NCBI RefSeq assembly: GCF_004296935.1
Contig: NZ_SCVH01000117.1
Coordinates: 1 to 39,956 of the forward strand
DNA: 39,956 bases
Reading direction: 5' to 3'
Origin: Reyranella sp.
GTDB taxonomy: Bacteria > Pseudomonadota > Alphaproteobacteria > Reyranellales > Reyranellaceae
Shown: one piece after another, positions 18,901-25,507 of the stretch
Layout: every line of letters begins with the position of its first letter
How positions within the stretch are numbered: position 1 is the stretch's first letter
The notes under the pieces: model-generated
The model's input: only the letters and a program-made list of their open reading frames with translations
The model's database searches: none
What the model was told of the DNA's origin: nothing
Program-made: the position numbers and the translations under genes

Positions 18901-20666
18901 ACGTCGCCTGCATCGACGGCGCCGGCGCGATGTCATATGCCGAGCTCGACCGCCAATCGACGCGTCTGGCGCAAGAAATTCTGGGCGTCAGCATCGTCCG
19001 CCGGGGCCGGATTGCCGTCGCGGTCGACCGCTCCCGGGCGTTGCCCGTAGCCCTGCTGGCCGTGATGAAGGCGGGCCACGCCTACGTCCCGTTCGACGTG
19101 CATCAGCCGCTGGATCGTCTTCGGCAGATCGCGACGGCCGCGCAGATCGACGGCATCATCTGCCAGGACGAGCGCATCCGGTCGATCGCGCCCTATGCCT
19201 TTGCGTTGCGCATGGATCAGCTCGACCTCAACGAACGCCTGGACGGGCACAAGCTCCCGCGCGTGCCCGCCGACGATTCCGCCTACATCCTGTTCACATC
19301 GGGCTCGACTGGAATGCCGAAGGGCGTCGAGGTCGGCCACCGGGCGCTGACCAACGCGATCAGCGATGTCGTGCGCCGGTGCGATGTCACCGCGGCCGAT
19401 GTTGCCATCGCCTCGAGCGCCATCACATTCGACGTCGCAGCGGCGGAACTCTACGCGCCGCTGATCGTGGGCGGCCGGCTGGTCCTCGCCGAATCGGATG
19501 TGGTCAGGACCGGCTTCGAGCTGGAGGCGCTCGCCAGGAAGGCTGGCGCCACGCTGATGCAGGCGACGCCGACATTGTGGCGGATGCTGCTGGAGGCAGG
19601 CTTTTCGTCACGCCCCGGGCTGAAGATGATCACCGCTGGCGAGGCGATATCCCGCGATGTCGTCGACCGGCTGCTCTCGGGCGGCGGACGACTGTGGAAC
19701 CTCTACGGACCGACGGAGGCCACCATCTATTCGTCCGGCTGCGAGATGCACGCTGGCGCCGCCGATGTCACGATCGGCAAGCCTCTGGCCAACACGCAGC
19801 TCTACGTCCTCGACGATCGCGACGGGCTCGTGCCGGCAGGTGCCGTCGGAGAACTCTTCATCGGTGGTGACGGCCTGGCGAAGGGGTATTTCGACCGCAG
19901 CGACTTCACCGTGCAATCGTTCCGGACGATCTCGCTCGCCGGCCGCGCGGCGCAGCGCCTCTATCGCACCGGCGATCTCGCGCGCCTTCTGCCGTCGGGT
20001 AATTTCGAATTGCGCGGCCGCGTCGATCATCAGGTGAAGCTGCGGGGTTTCCGCATCGAGCTCGAGGAGATCGAAAGCGTACTGCGTCAGGCGCCCGGTG
20101 TTCGCGATTGCGCCGTCCTGCTGCGCAGCGACGCCGGCCCCGACCCGGCGCTGGTCGCCTATGTCGTCGCCGCCGACGGCACCAAGCCCGCCGAGTTCGC
20201 CGCCCACCTCGCCAGCCGGTTGCCGGACTACATGGTCCCGGCGCGCTGGCTCGGGCTCGAGGCGCTGCCATTGACGCCGAACGGCAAGATCGACCGTAAC
20301 GTGCTGCCGCCGCCGGCGCCTGCGGCCACGGAGACCGCAACGCCGGCCACTGCCCTGCCACGGACGCCCCTGGAGGCCAGGATTGCAACCGTGTGGGCCA
20401 ACGTGATCGGGCGGCAGGAGGTCGGCATCCACGATCCGCTGTTCGCCCTTGGTGCAGATTCTCTGCAGGTCTTCCGCATCGCCGCCCAACTTGACCAGAT
20501 CGGCATCGCCGTCAGTGCCCGTGAGTTGATGAAGAACCCCACCGTCGCTGCCCTTGCCGGCGGGCTCGAGGGCCGGCCGGACGCGTCCCACGATGCGTCC
20601 GGCAGGAAAGGCCCATCACTTGCCGACTTCCGGCGCGGCGCGAGACGGCATACCGTCAAGCCATGA
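12984..20666 (+). CDS. Hybrid PKS-NRPS: KS-AT-ACP-aminotransferase-C-A-PCP
   Basis: A 2560-residue megasynthase. KS (7-435) has the catalytic C183 (SACSTS), H319 and H359. AT (535-870) has S628 in GHSVGE and HAFH at 724-727, a malonyl-type motif. ACP has S951 (LGFDSLL). A class III PLP aminotransferase (1035-1480) has K1318 in TYGKVVGGGM. C (1505-1930) has an intact HHIVCDG from H1635. A (1958-2440) has LFTSGSTGMPKGV and GRVDHQVKLRG. PCP has S2493 (LGADSLQ). There is no KR, DH or ER, so the beta-keto group made by the KS should be transaminated to a beta-amine, as in mycosubtilin/iturin and microcystin systems. The second A domain code reads D-V-A-Q-I-A-L-I-Y-K, which I cannot assign. Both ends are coupled by ATGA overlaps. 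Confidence 0.95.
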   Translation: MSVPDNAIAIIGLAGRFPGADDVDQFWANIRAGTTSISRFSDAELEDAFPNDIRKAANFVRARPILANVDLFDAEFFGMLPREAALTDPQHRLLLECAWSALEDASYDPARFPGAIGVFAGCSMNTYLLTNVLAERLDPDRFVSDYQVGSYDTLLGALPDTLATRIAYKLNLRGPAMTVQSACSTSLLAIAEACQSLLLYQSDMALAGGVSITFPQKRGYQHQEGGMVSPDGACRPFDDAAAGTVFGDGAGIVLLKRLADAIEDRDHIYAVIRGSAVNNDGSDKVGFTAPSVRGQADVIASALASAGVDAGSIGYVECHGTATALGDPIEFAGLVRGFGSTRVERPHCALGSAKANVGHLDAASGAAGLIKTALALHHHEIPPLANFHRPNRHINLAGTPFYFPTAPVAWPQGRSPRRAGVSSFGVGGTNVHIVLEEAPSIAPARDAAHRRHVLPLSARNDAALAAAAAALADHLATSPETALEDVAHTLQTGRRAFDRRAAVTCSSHEQAIEALRALPALPTAPPTTPGPGERPPLIFLFPGQGAQYPGMAHALYRDHASFRTTLDAGIAIAEPIVGADLRAQLLEPAATGGDATLLAQPALFVFEYALAKLWMSWGLEPDAMVGHSVGEFVAACLAGVFSFEEGCRLVATRARIMQGMAPGAMLAVRLPESELRAELGDTIDLAAINAPSLCVASGPIQEIEALSDRLTARGVACQPLAVSHAFHSRALDPVVAQIEKAAGATQLATPRMSFVSCVTGDWADAAQATDPKYWAHHGRAPVRFADAVSTVARDGHPFLLEVGPGHTLSALAAQVVDRKRLRGITASLADAETDDLGDALTALWRAGFSPDWTAAADTQGSRVPLPTYRFQRKRHWIERSDKRSTITSLPAPVEPPVAHPSDVPAAPGAPPAHAASRIDTLQAAIIAILEELSGVSDIDPRENFVALGFDSLLLGQVARALEKKFKIRITFRQLLSDMPSVARLAAHLESILPLDPSLPAAVAPAPRIAAPVAVPAPREEANARIRLQHPSAGSQQDLTASQRLYIEDLVRRVNARTPLSKARTEQDRAVLADPRTVAGFRREWKELVYPVIAARAKGSKIWDIDGNEYVDLVNGYGQTMFGHSPDFVTSAIAAQLQEGFPIGPQSSLAGEVAALVSEMTGDERVTFCNTGSEAVMAAMRVARAVTGRERVVVFGNDYHGQFDEVLVKAGGATRRALPVAPGIPPEAVANMTVLPYGDPQSLEWIDTNGDDIAAVLVEPVQSRHPELRPRAFLQRLRAITEARGAALVFDEIVTGFRAHPGGMQALFGIRADLATYGKVVGGGMPVGILAGKARFMDALDGGTWRFGDDSVPEVAPTFFAGTFVRHPLVLAATKAVLLHLKAEGPALQERLAQRMGGLVDAVNRDLERRGLATRAEGFSSWFHLSFAAEHPLAALFWPQMRLLGVHVQEAYPCFLTTAHSDADIATIENAFKATLDALEAAGILTATRQIGRPSPIDLPPVEPDQAPLTDPQLEILTAAQMSDEASCAFNESISISFDGEIDAAALAAALNAVIARHQALRGRIGRADERMHFAPSLVLDLEAQDCSRERDPEAALAACIAADARTPFDLWAGPLVRAMLVRLAKDRHVLLFTVHHIVCDGWSTNIILRDLAAYYRLSHAGQPATLPAAPHFARYALAQAASKDLQAVDLRYWTSLYSDLPALPDLPTDRPRPPQRSYAGATYSIQFDAGLFASLKKVGAGYGVTVFSTLFTALQTVLGRLAGATDIVIGVPVAGQSADDEPDLVGHCVQMLPFRAPLVWNAPFGAHVHVVARRLLDGFDHPKCTYGTLVRALPLQRAANRLPLMEVQFNLERMAEALDFGGPAVRVTPNAKAAVNFDIFVNVIESGAGLRIDCDYNTDLFDEATIARWMTHYRRILEGIGAAPETPLSALPVLSAEQERFILDVVNDSAAPYPRENCIHDLFAQQVAKTPDDVACIDGAGAMSYAELDRQSTRLAQEILGVSIVRRGRIAVAVDRSRALPVALLAVMKAGHAYVPFDVHQPLDRLRQIATAAQIDGIICQDERIRSIAPYAFALRMDQLDLNERLDGHKLPRVPADDSAYILFTSGSTGMPKGVEVGHRALTNAISDVVRRCDVTAADVAIASSAITFDVAAAELYAPLIVGGRLVLAESDVVRTGFELEALARKAGATLMQATPTLWRMLLEAGFSSRPGLKMITAGEAISRDVVDRLLSGGGRLWNLYGPTEATIYSSGCEMHAGAADVTIGKPLANTQLYVLDDRDGLVPAGAVGELFIGGDGLAKGYFDRSDFTVQSFRTISLAGRAAQRLYRTGDLARLLPSGNFELRGRVDHQVKLRGFRIELEEIESVLRQAPGVRDCAVLLRSDAGPDPALVAYVVAADGTKPAEFAAHLASRLPDYMVPARWLGLEALPLTPNGKIDRNVLPPPAPAATETATPATALPRTPLEARIATVWANVIGRQEVGIHDPLFALGADSLQVFRIAAQLDQIGIAVSARELMKNPTVAALAGGLEGRPDASHDASGRKGPSLADFRRGARRHTVKP

Positions 20667-22882
20667 GCATCGGCGGGTTCGACGACCGGCAGGCGCCCCT
20701 CGACAACGGCGGCGCGAACGCGTTTCCGTGCACGCTGCTGCAGGAGCGGCTCTGGGCGCAACTTGGCAAGGACGGCCCACAGGGGCTGAATGTCGCGATG
20801 CGCTGGCTCATGACCGGGAGCCTGTCGCCCGCGACCGCCGAGGACGCGCTGCAGTCTCTGATGCAGCGACACGAGATCCTGCGCACCCGCTTCGACGAAA
20901 TCGACGGCAGGCTGGCCCAGGTCATCCTGCCCGCCTGCCCGCTCAAGCTGCGCGACGTCGACCTGTCGTTCCTCTCGGCCGACGAGAGCGCGGCGCGTGC
21001 CGAGGAGATCGCCAGGGACGAAGCCATCGAGCCGATCGACCCCCACCAGGCGCCGCTTATGCGCGCGACGCTGCTGCACTTCGGCCCGGATCGTGGCGTC
21101 CTGATGCTCACCCTTCATGCGATGGTGGCCGACGGTTGGTCGACCGGCTTGATCGCGAGCGAGTTCCGCGCCGCCGCAAATGCGATCGACGCGGGCGCCG
21201 CTCCAGACAAGTCCGAGCCGGAGCTCCAGTTCGCCGACTATGCGCTCTGGGAGAACGAGTTGCTCAAGAGCGGCGCCCTCGACGAGGCGCGCGCCTTCTG
21301 GCAGCGGCAGCTGCGGGACGCCGTGGCGACCGAGGTCGCGCCCGATCACCGGCCGGCTGCTCGCGCGGGCGAGCGAAGCCACATCACCTCGCTCCTGCTG
21401 CCGGACGCCCTCGGCCGGGCGGTCGACAGCTTCGCCCGCCAACAGAACGTCACGCTCTACAGCCTTGCCGCAGCGGCGCTTGCCCTGATGCTGCACCGTG
21501 TCACGGGCGACCCGGAGATCGTGCTGGGATCCCAGGTGGCGAACCGGACGGAACCGGAGACCGAGGATCTGATCGGACCGACCGTCAACTCGATCACGCT
21601 TTGCCTGCCGGTCGACGACGATGTCCGGCTCGACGCCTTCGCAAGGGCGGCGGCGGACAAGGTCCAGGAGGCCCTCGAGCATCAGCGCCTGCCGTTCGAG
21701 ATCGCGTCGAAGTTCGCGCCCGACCGCGATGGCAGGCCACTGCACGCCATCAATCTCGTCGTCCACCGTTCCTATTCGGGCACGACGGAGACGGAACGGG
21801 AGGGCTCAGGCCGCTTCAGCCTGATCTCCCTGCCGTCGTACTCATCGGGAAGCCAGTGGCCCCTCAATTTCTACATGATCGGCCGCGACGAAGGCTGGCG
21901 CATGTCGTGCGAGGCCGACGCGGAACTCTACGATCTGGAAACGGTGCAGGGCCTGGTCGAAGCGTGGCGCCGGTGTCTGGAAGCACTTGCGTCGTCGCCC
22001 GACTGCCGCCTGGCCGACTGTCCGGCGCTCCAGGACATTTCCCCGCGCGCCGGCGCCGCGCCCGATTCGGCGGGCCCCCTCAAGCCCATTCCGGTCCACG
22101 ATCCCGCCCAGCAGGTCGCCCGCTTTCACGAGGGCGGTTCGCGCACGCCGATGATCGTGTTCAACAACCGGTCGGTCTACTACCAGCTCGCGCGACAGCT
22201 CGGAGAGGATCGGCCCTTCATCGACATCCTGCTCTATCACCAGGACGGCCCACTCGAGCTCAAGTCCTACGCCTTCGAGGATTTCGCCACCTACGCGATA
22301 CGGCTGATCCGTTGGGCGCAACCGCGAGGGCCCTACGTCCTCGGCGGTCATTGCGTGTACGGCGTCCTGGCGTTCGAGGCCGCCCGGCAGTTGCAGCGGA
22401 TGGGCGAGAAGGTCGCGCTCGTCGCCCTCTTCGACAGCTGGGCGCCGGGCTATCGCGAGACCATGCCGGGCTGGGCGCGGATGGTGCGTCGGCAGCAACT
22501 GCGCCTTCATCGTTATGGCCAGCGCTTCGAGCGGTTCCGGAAGGGCGAGGTCGGCCTGAACGAGATGGTGCGCAAGCCCATCCTTTTCCATCTCGGCCTG
22601 CTGCCCCCGGAACCGGGACCCGAGCGGCAAAGCCTTCCTGGCGAGTGGTTCGACGGCTGCTTGTACGACGCGGTCGCGCGCTACCGACCGAGCCCCTATG
22701 ACGGCGACGTCGTCCTCTTCCGCAGCAACGAGCCATTGCGGGGCCGGTTCTTCGACGAGCGGATGGGCTGGGGACCGCTGGTGTCGGGCAGCCTGACGAA
22801 GGTCGACGTCGACAGCGGGCATTTCGACATGTTTCGCGAGCGACCCGCCGGCGAGATCGCTTCCTTCCTGCAGACGTGGTGA
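20663..22882 (+). CDS. Terminal NRPS protein: degenerate C domain plus Cys-type thioesterase
   Basis: A 739-residue protein. Residues 18-445 are a condensation-type domain. The HHxxxDG motif is HAMVADG here (H152, A153, D157), so the second His, the catalytic one in working C domains, is Ala. Residues 485-735 are a type I thioesterase with nucleophile C564 in GGHCVYG, where Ser is usual and the Gly two residues later is Tyr, plus D591 (LFDSW) and H720 (SGHFDMF). No A or carrier domain lies between them. The TE should release the chain from the upstream PCP, by hydrolysis, cyclisation or transfer to a nucleophile; the C domain may only dock or bind substrate. ATGA start overlap; GTGA overlap at its end. 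Confidence 0.9.
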   Translation: MSIGGFDDRQAPLDNGGANAFPCTLLQERLWAQLGKDGPQGLNVAMRWLMTGSLSPATAEDALQSLMQRHEILRTRFDEIDGRLAQVILPACPLKLRDVDLSFLSADESAARAEEIARDEAIEPIDPHQAPLMRATLLHFGPDRGVLMLTLHAMVADGWSTGLIASEFRAAANAIDAGAAPDKSEPELQFADYALWENELLKSGALDEARAFWQRQLRDAVATEVAPDHRPAARAGERSHITSLLLPDALGRAVDSFARQQNVTLYSLAAAALALMLHRVTGDPEIVLGSQVANRTEPETEDLIGPTVNSITLCLPVDDDVRLDAFARAAADKVQEALEHQRLPFEIASKFAPDRDGRPLHAINLVVHRSYSGTTETEREGSGRFSLISLPSYSSGSQWPLNFYMIGRDEGWRMSCEADAELYDLETVQGLVEAWRRCLEALASSPDCRLADCPALQDISPRAGAAPDSAGPLKPIPVHDPAQQVARFHEGGSRTPMIVFNNRSVYYQLARQLGEDRPFIDILLYHQDGPLELKSYAFEDFATYAIRLIRWAQPRGPYVLGGHCVYGVLAFEAARQLQRMGEKVALVALFDSWAPGYRETMPGWARMVRRQQLRLHRYGQRFERFRKGEVGLNEMVRKPILFHLGLLPPEPGPERQSLPGEWFDGCLYDAVARYRPSPYDGDVVLFRSNEPLRGRFFDERMGWGPLVSGSLTKVDVDSGHFDMFRERPAGEIASFLQTW

Positions 22883-23937
22883 GCGCCCTGCGCCTCCTGC
22901 TCATCGTCGGCCTGGTCCTTGCCGTGGCGCTGGCCGTGACCGGATGGGTCGTGTTCGTGCCCCGCGCGCCGTCGCCCGGCGGACCCAAAGCCGTCGGCCA
23001 GGCGGAGCTCGTGCTACAGGACTCCAAGGGCCAGCCCATCCCGGTCACTGTCTGGTATCCGGCTGCGCGTGCACAGGCCAACGCGCCACTCGATGCCCCG
23101 ACGCCGGCGCCGCTGATCCTCTATTCGCCCGGCTGGGGCCAGTCACGTACGCAAAGCAGAACCCAGCTCGAGAACCTCGCCAGCCACGGCTTCGTCGTCG
23201 TGGGCTGCGACGACTTTGCCAGTCCCGCCATCACCCCTGGCCGCGGGGTCACCTTCGATCTCTCGTCCGACGCGGCGATGGCGGCCACGATCGAGCGCGC
23301 CGGAGAGGACGTCGTCGGCCAGGCCGGCCGTCTCCTGGAAGTCCTTCGCGCCCTCGGTGCCGGGCAATTCCCCCTTCTTGCCGGCCGCCTCGATCTCGCG
23401 CGGGTCGGCGTGCTCGGCTTTTCGATCGGCGGTGCGTCGGGCCTGACCGCCGCGCTGATGGACACACGCATCGTCGCCGTCCTGAGCGTCGATGGCGGGC
23501 TTTTTGGACCTGCCGCCACCGAGATCGGATCGGAGGCGTACTTCCTGCTCTCGAGCAAGGAGGCTTTTCCGTCCGAGGCCGAACTTGCCTCGCCCGACAC
23601 CTTCACCCGGAACTACGCCCTGGTGAGCGCCATCGACCTGCCGCGCAACAGGCGCCGGATGGAGCGGCCCGGCAACTACTGGGCTCTGCTGCCGGACGCC
23701 GACCACAATGATCTGTCCGATGCATTGTTCGCCTTCTCCATCGACAAGTTCCACCGCACCAATTTCGAACGGCGCGCCATGAACGCGGCGATCCGGGCAT
23801 TCGAGGTCGCGTTCTTCCGCAGCATTCTCCTCGGCGAGCGCGAGCCTATGCTCGCCCTGCTCGGGCGGAACGATCAGACCGTCCGCTGGATCAGTCCGAC
23901 CTCGGCGCCGCCCGGCGCCGCCAACGCGCGGCAATAG
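22879..23937 (+). CDS. Alpha/beta hydrolase (dienelactone hydrolase/PAF-acetylhydrolase-like)
   Basis: A 352-residue hydrolase with one N-terminal hydrophobic segment (about residues 5-27), either a membrane anchor or a signal peptide, so it probably acts at or outside the inner membrane. The nucleophile is S182 in LGFSIGGASG; PLILYSPGWGQSRTQ gives the oxyanion region and LPDADHNDLSDALF probably carries the His. Its GTG start at 22879 overlaps the TE gene's stop (GTGA); another GTG three bases upstream is equivalent. As fourth gene of the operon it may trim, deacylate or detoxify the product outside the cytoplasm, which is inference. Its last 64 bases overlap the convergent PPTase gene. Confidence 0.85.
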   Translation: MSALRLLLIVGLVLAVALAVTGWVVFVPRAPSPGGPKAVGQAELVLQDSKGQPIPVTVWYPAARAQANAPLDAPTPAPLILYSPGWGQSRTQSRTQLENLASHGFVVVGCDDFASPAITPGRGVTFDLSSDAAMAATIERAGEDVVGQAGRLLEVLRALGAGQFPLLAGRLDLARVGVLGFSIGGASGLTAALMDTRIVAVLSVDGGLFGPAATEIGSEAYFLLSSKEAFPSEAELASPDTFTRNYALVSAIDLPRNRRRMERPGNYWALLPDADHNDLSDALFAFSIDKFHRTNFERRAMNAAIRAFEVAFFRSILLGEREPMLALLGRNDQTVRWISPTSAPPGAANARQ

Positions 23938-24557
23938 TCTCCCGTCATCAGGTGCAGCCACCACGCTTGTGGCGCGCCCTCGGGGCAGAGCACCATGGTC
24001 GGCGGCGAGGTCGCGATCGACACCTCGAACGTGTCGAGCGGAATCGACAGGCCCCTGCCGAGCGATTTGACGACGGCTTCCTTGAGGGTCCAGGTGCCGA
24101 AGAAAGCTCTCAGCTGTTCTTCCGGACGCGCCAGCTTTTCAATCGCGGCAACTTCGTTGGGATGGAAGTATCGCCGCGCGAGGTCGAGGTGCTCCAGCGC
24201 ACGAACGCGCTCGATGTCGGCGCCGACAACCAGCGTGTCGCTCACGGCAAGAACGGCCCGGTCCTCGGAATGGCTGAGGCTGAAGTGCACGGACGGGTGG
24301 TGGGCGAGTCGCGGCTTGCCGAACTCATTCTGCATGAAGACGAGCGTGCGCGGATCGAGACCCAGATGCTCGCCGAGCAGCGACCGCAATCGCGACCGCC
24401 CGGCCACGAAGCGACGACGGTGGCGTGCGGCAACGAAACTCCGGGCCCGTACCTTCTCGTCCTCCGACAGCAGCGCCTCGGCCGCCTCGAGCGATGACGG
24501 GTCCGCATCGAGGCGCCATGACCAGACCACCATCTCCGGACGGCGCGCGCTCGTCAT
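23874..24557 (-). CDS. Sfp-type 4'-phosphopantetheinyl transferase
   Basis: A 227-residue enzyme that would convert apo carrier domains (A-PCP, ACP and PCP in the convergent operon) to the holo form using CoA. Family motifs are in order: FGKPRL, HFSLSHSEDRAVLAV, the metal-binding VGADIERV, and FGTWTLKEAVVKSLGRGL. The length matches Sfp/Gsp-type enzymes rather than the short AcpS. The start at 24557 overlaps the stop of the upstream membrane protein (ATGA). A frame that continues to 25736 is a wrong-frame read-through of two other genes. Its 3' end overlaps the convergent hydrolase by 64 bases. Confidence 0.92.
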   Translation of the reverse strand: MTSARRPEMVVWSWRLDADPSSLEAAEALLSEDEKVRARSFVAARHRRRFVAGRSRLRSLLGEHLGLDPRTLVFMQNEFGKPRLAHHPSVHFSLSHSEDRAVLAVSDTLVVGADIERVRALEHLDLARRYFHPNEVAAIEKLARPEEQLRAFFGTWTLKEAVVKSLGRGLSIPLDTFEVSIATSPPTMVLCPEGAPQAWWLHLMTGDYCRALAAPGGAEVGLIQRTV

Positions 24558-25507
24558 GGGCGGCCATTCAGCCCGTTCACCACATCGGCAAACAGCCGGT
24601 ACTTGACGCCGACGACCGAGAGTTCGCGGCCCCAGTTCACGAGGTCGCCCCAGGGATCGTTGAGCTTGCCCAGCCCTGAGACGATCGCCACCACCGTGCC
24701 GACCTCGATGCGCCCCTCGACGGCGAACCAGCCGCCGACGCCCAGCGCCGCCGCGACCGAGAAGTAGTACATGAGGTTCATCGCCAGGTTCATCGTGTAC
24801 TTGAACTTGTAGATGCCCATGTTGAGCGTGAACACCCGGTCGATGCGCTGGCTCTCGCTCGGCACGTCGAGCACATCGACGATGGCGCCGGCGATGCCGC
24901 TGCTTACCTCGCGCATGGTGCGGATGCGGGCTTCGGCGCGGCGATTGATCGCCCATTGCATCAGGGGCACGAACACCAGCTGCGGCAGGAAGAACAACGG
25001 GCAGAGCGCGGCCATCCACGGCTCGAGGTAGATCATGTAGCCGATGACGCTGGCCAGGATGCCGCCCTGCAGCAGCGGCTCGGACATGCTGATGCCGACG
25101 AAACCGCCGATCGGTTGCGCCTCCTCGACGATCATCGCGATCTCGACGCCGGTGGTGTCGGACGACAGCGCCCCGGGCGCGAGGTCGCCGCGCTGGACGT
25201 GAAGCGTCCGCCGGAGCGCCCGCACCGCGGTCTCGCTCACCCAGGCACGATAGACGTTGAGGACCAGCTTGAGCGCCTGCTCGAGCATCGCCACCCCGGC
25301 ATAGGCGAGGGCCAGCAGGAAGATCGTGCGCACGGCGCCGCTGCCGATGGCATCGTTGACGATGCGGCGCTGCAGCTCGAGCGGCACCGCGCTCAGGGCG
25401 AATACCGCCACCGACAGCACGGCGAGCGCGGCCTGGTGCCGGCCGCTTTTCTGCAGGACATAGCCCATGATCGTCCGCGGCAACATCGGGGGCCGGCCAG
25501 GGTTCAT
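24554..25507 (-). CDS. ABC exporter transmembrane domain without ATPase domain
   Basis: A 317-residue membrane protein resembling the type I ABC exporter membrane domain. It has about six hydrophobic segments: LAVLSVAVFALSAVPL, TIFLLALAYAGVAMLEQ, GILASVIGYMIYLEPW with ALCPLFFLPQLVFVPL, LMYYFSVAAALGVGGW and VGTVVAIVSGLGKL. It also has charged cytoplasmic loops such as RRAEARIRTMREVSSGI, like coupling helices. It ends at VVNGLNGRP, where an exporter would continue into its nucleotide-binding domain; no Walker A or LSGGQ follows, and the PPTase gene begins there with an ATGA overlap. It may pair with an ATPase encoded elsewhere or have another role, such as product export or resistance. Start at 25507 is coupled to the upstream GST gene (ATGA). 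Confidence 0.8.
   Translation of the reverse strand: MNPGRPPMLPRTIMGYVLQKSGRHQAALAVLSVAVFALSAVPLELQRRIVNDAIGSGAVRTIFLLALAYAGVAMLEQALKLVLNVYRAWVSETAVRALRRTLHVQRGDLAPGALSSDTTGVEIAMIVEEAQPIGGFVGISMSEPLLQGGILASVIGYMIYLEPWMAALCPLFFLPQLVFVPLMQWAINRRAEARIRTMREVSSGIAGAIVDVLDVPSESQRIDRVFTLNMGIYKFKYTMNLAMNLMYYFSVAAALGVGGWFAVEGRIEVGTVVAIVSGLGKLNDPWGDLVNWGRELSVVGVKYRLFADVVNGLNGRP

Noticed and set aside
20554-22701. A 715-residue plus-strand frame overlapping the C-TE gene
   Set aside because: Wrong-frame Arg/Pro/Ala-rich translation; the frame starting at 20663 has C and TE motifs and an ATGA junction.
20663-22882. The C domain of the terminal protein as an ordinary LHxxxDG variant keeping the catalytic His
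   Set aside because: Register with the intact motif of the previous C domain (both ending DGWS) shows that H152 is the first His and the second, catalytic one is Ala.
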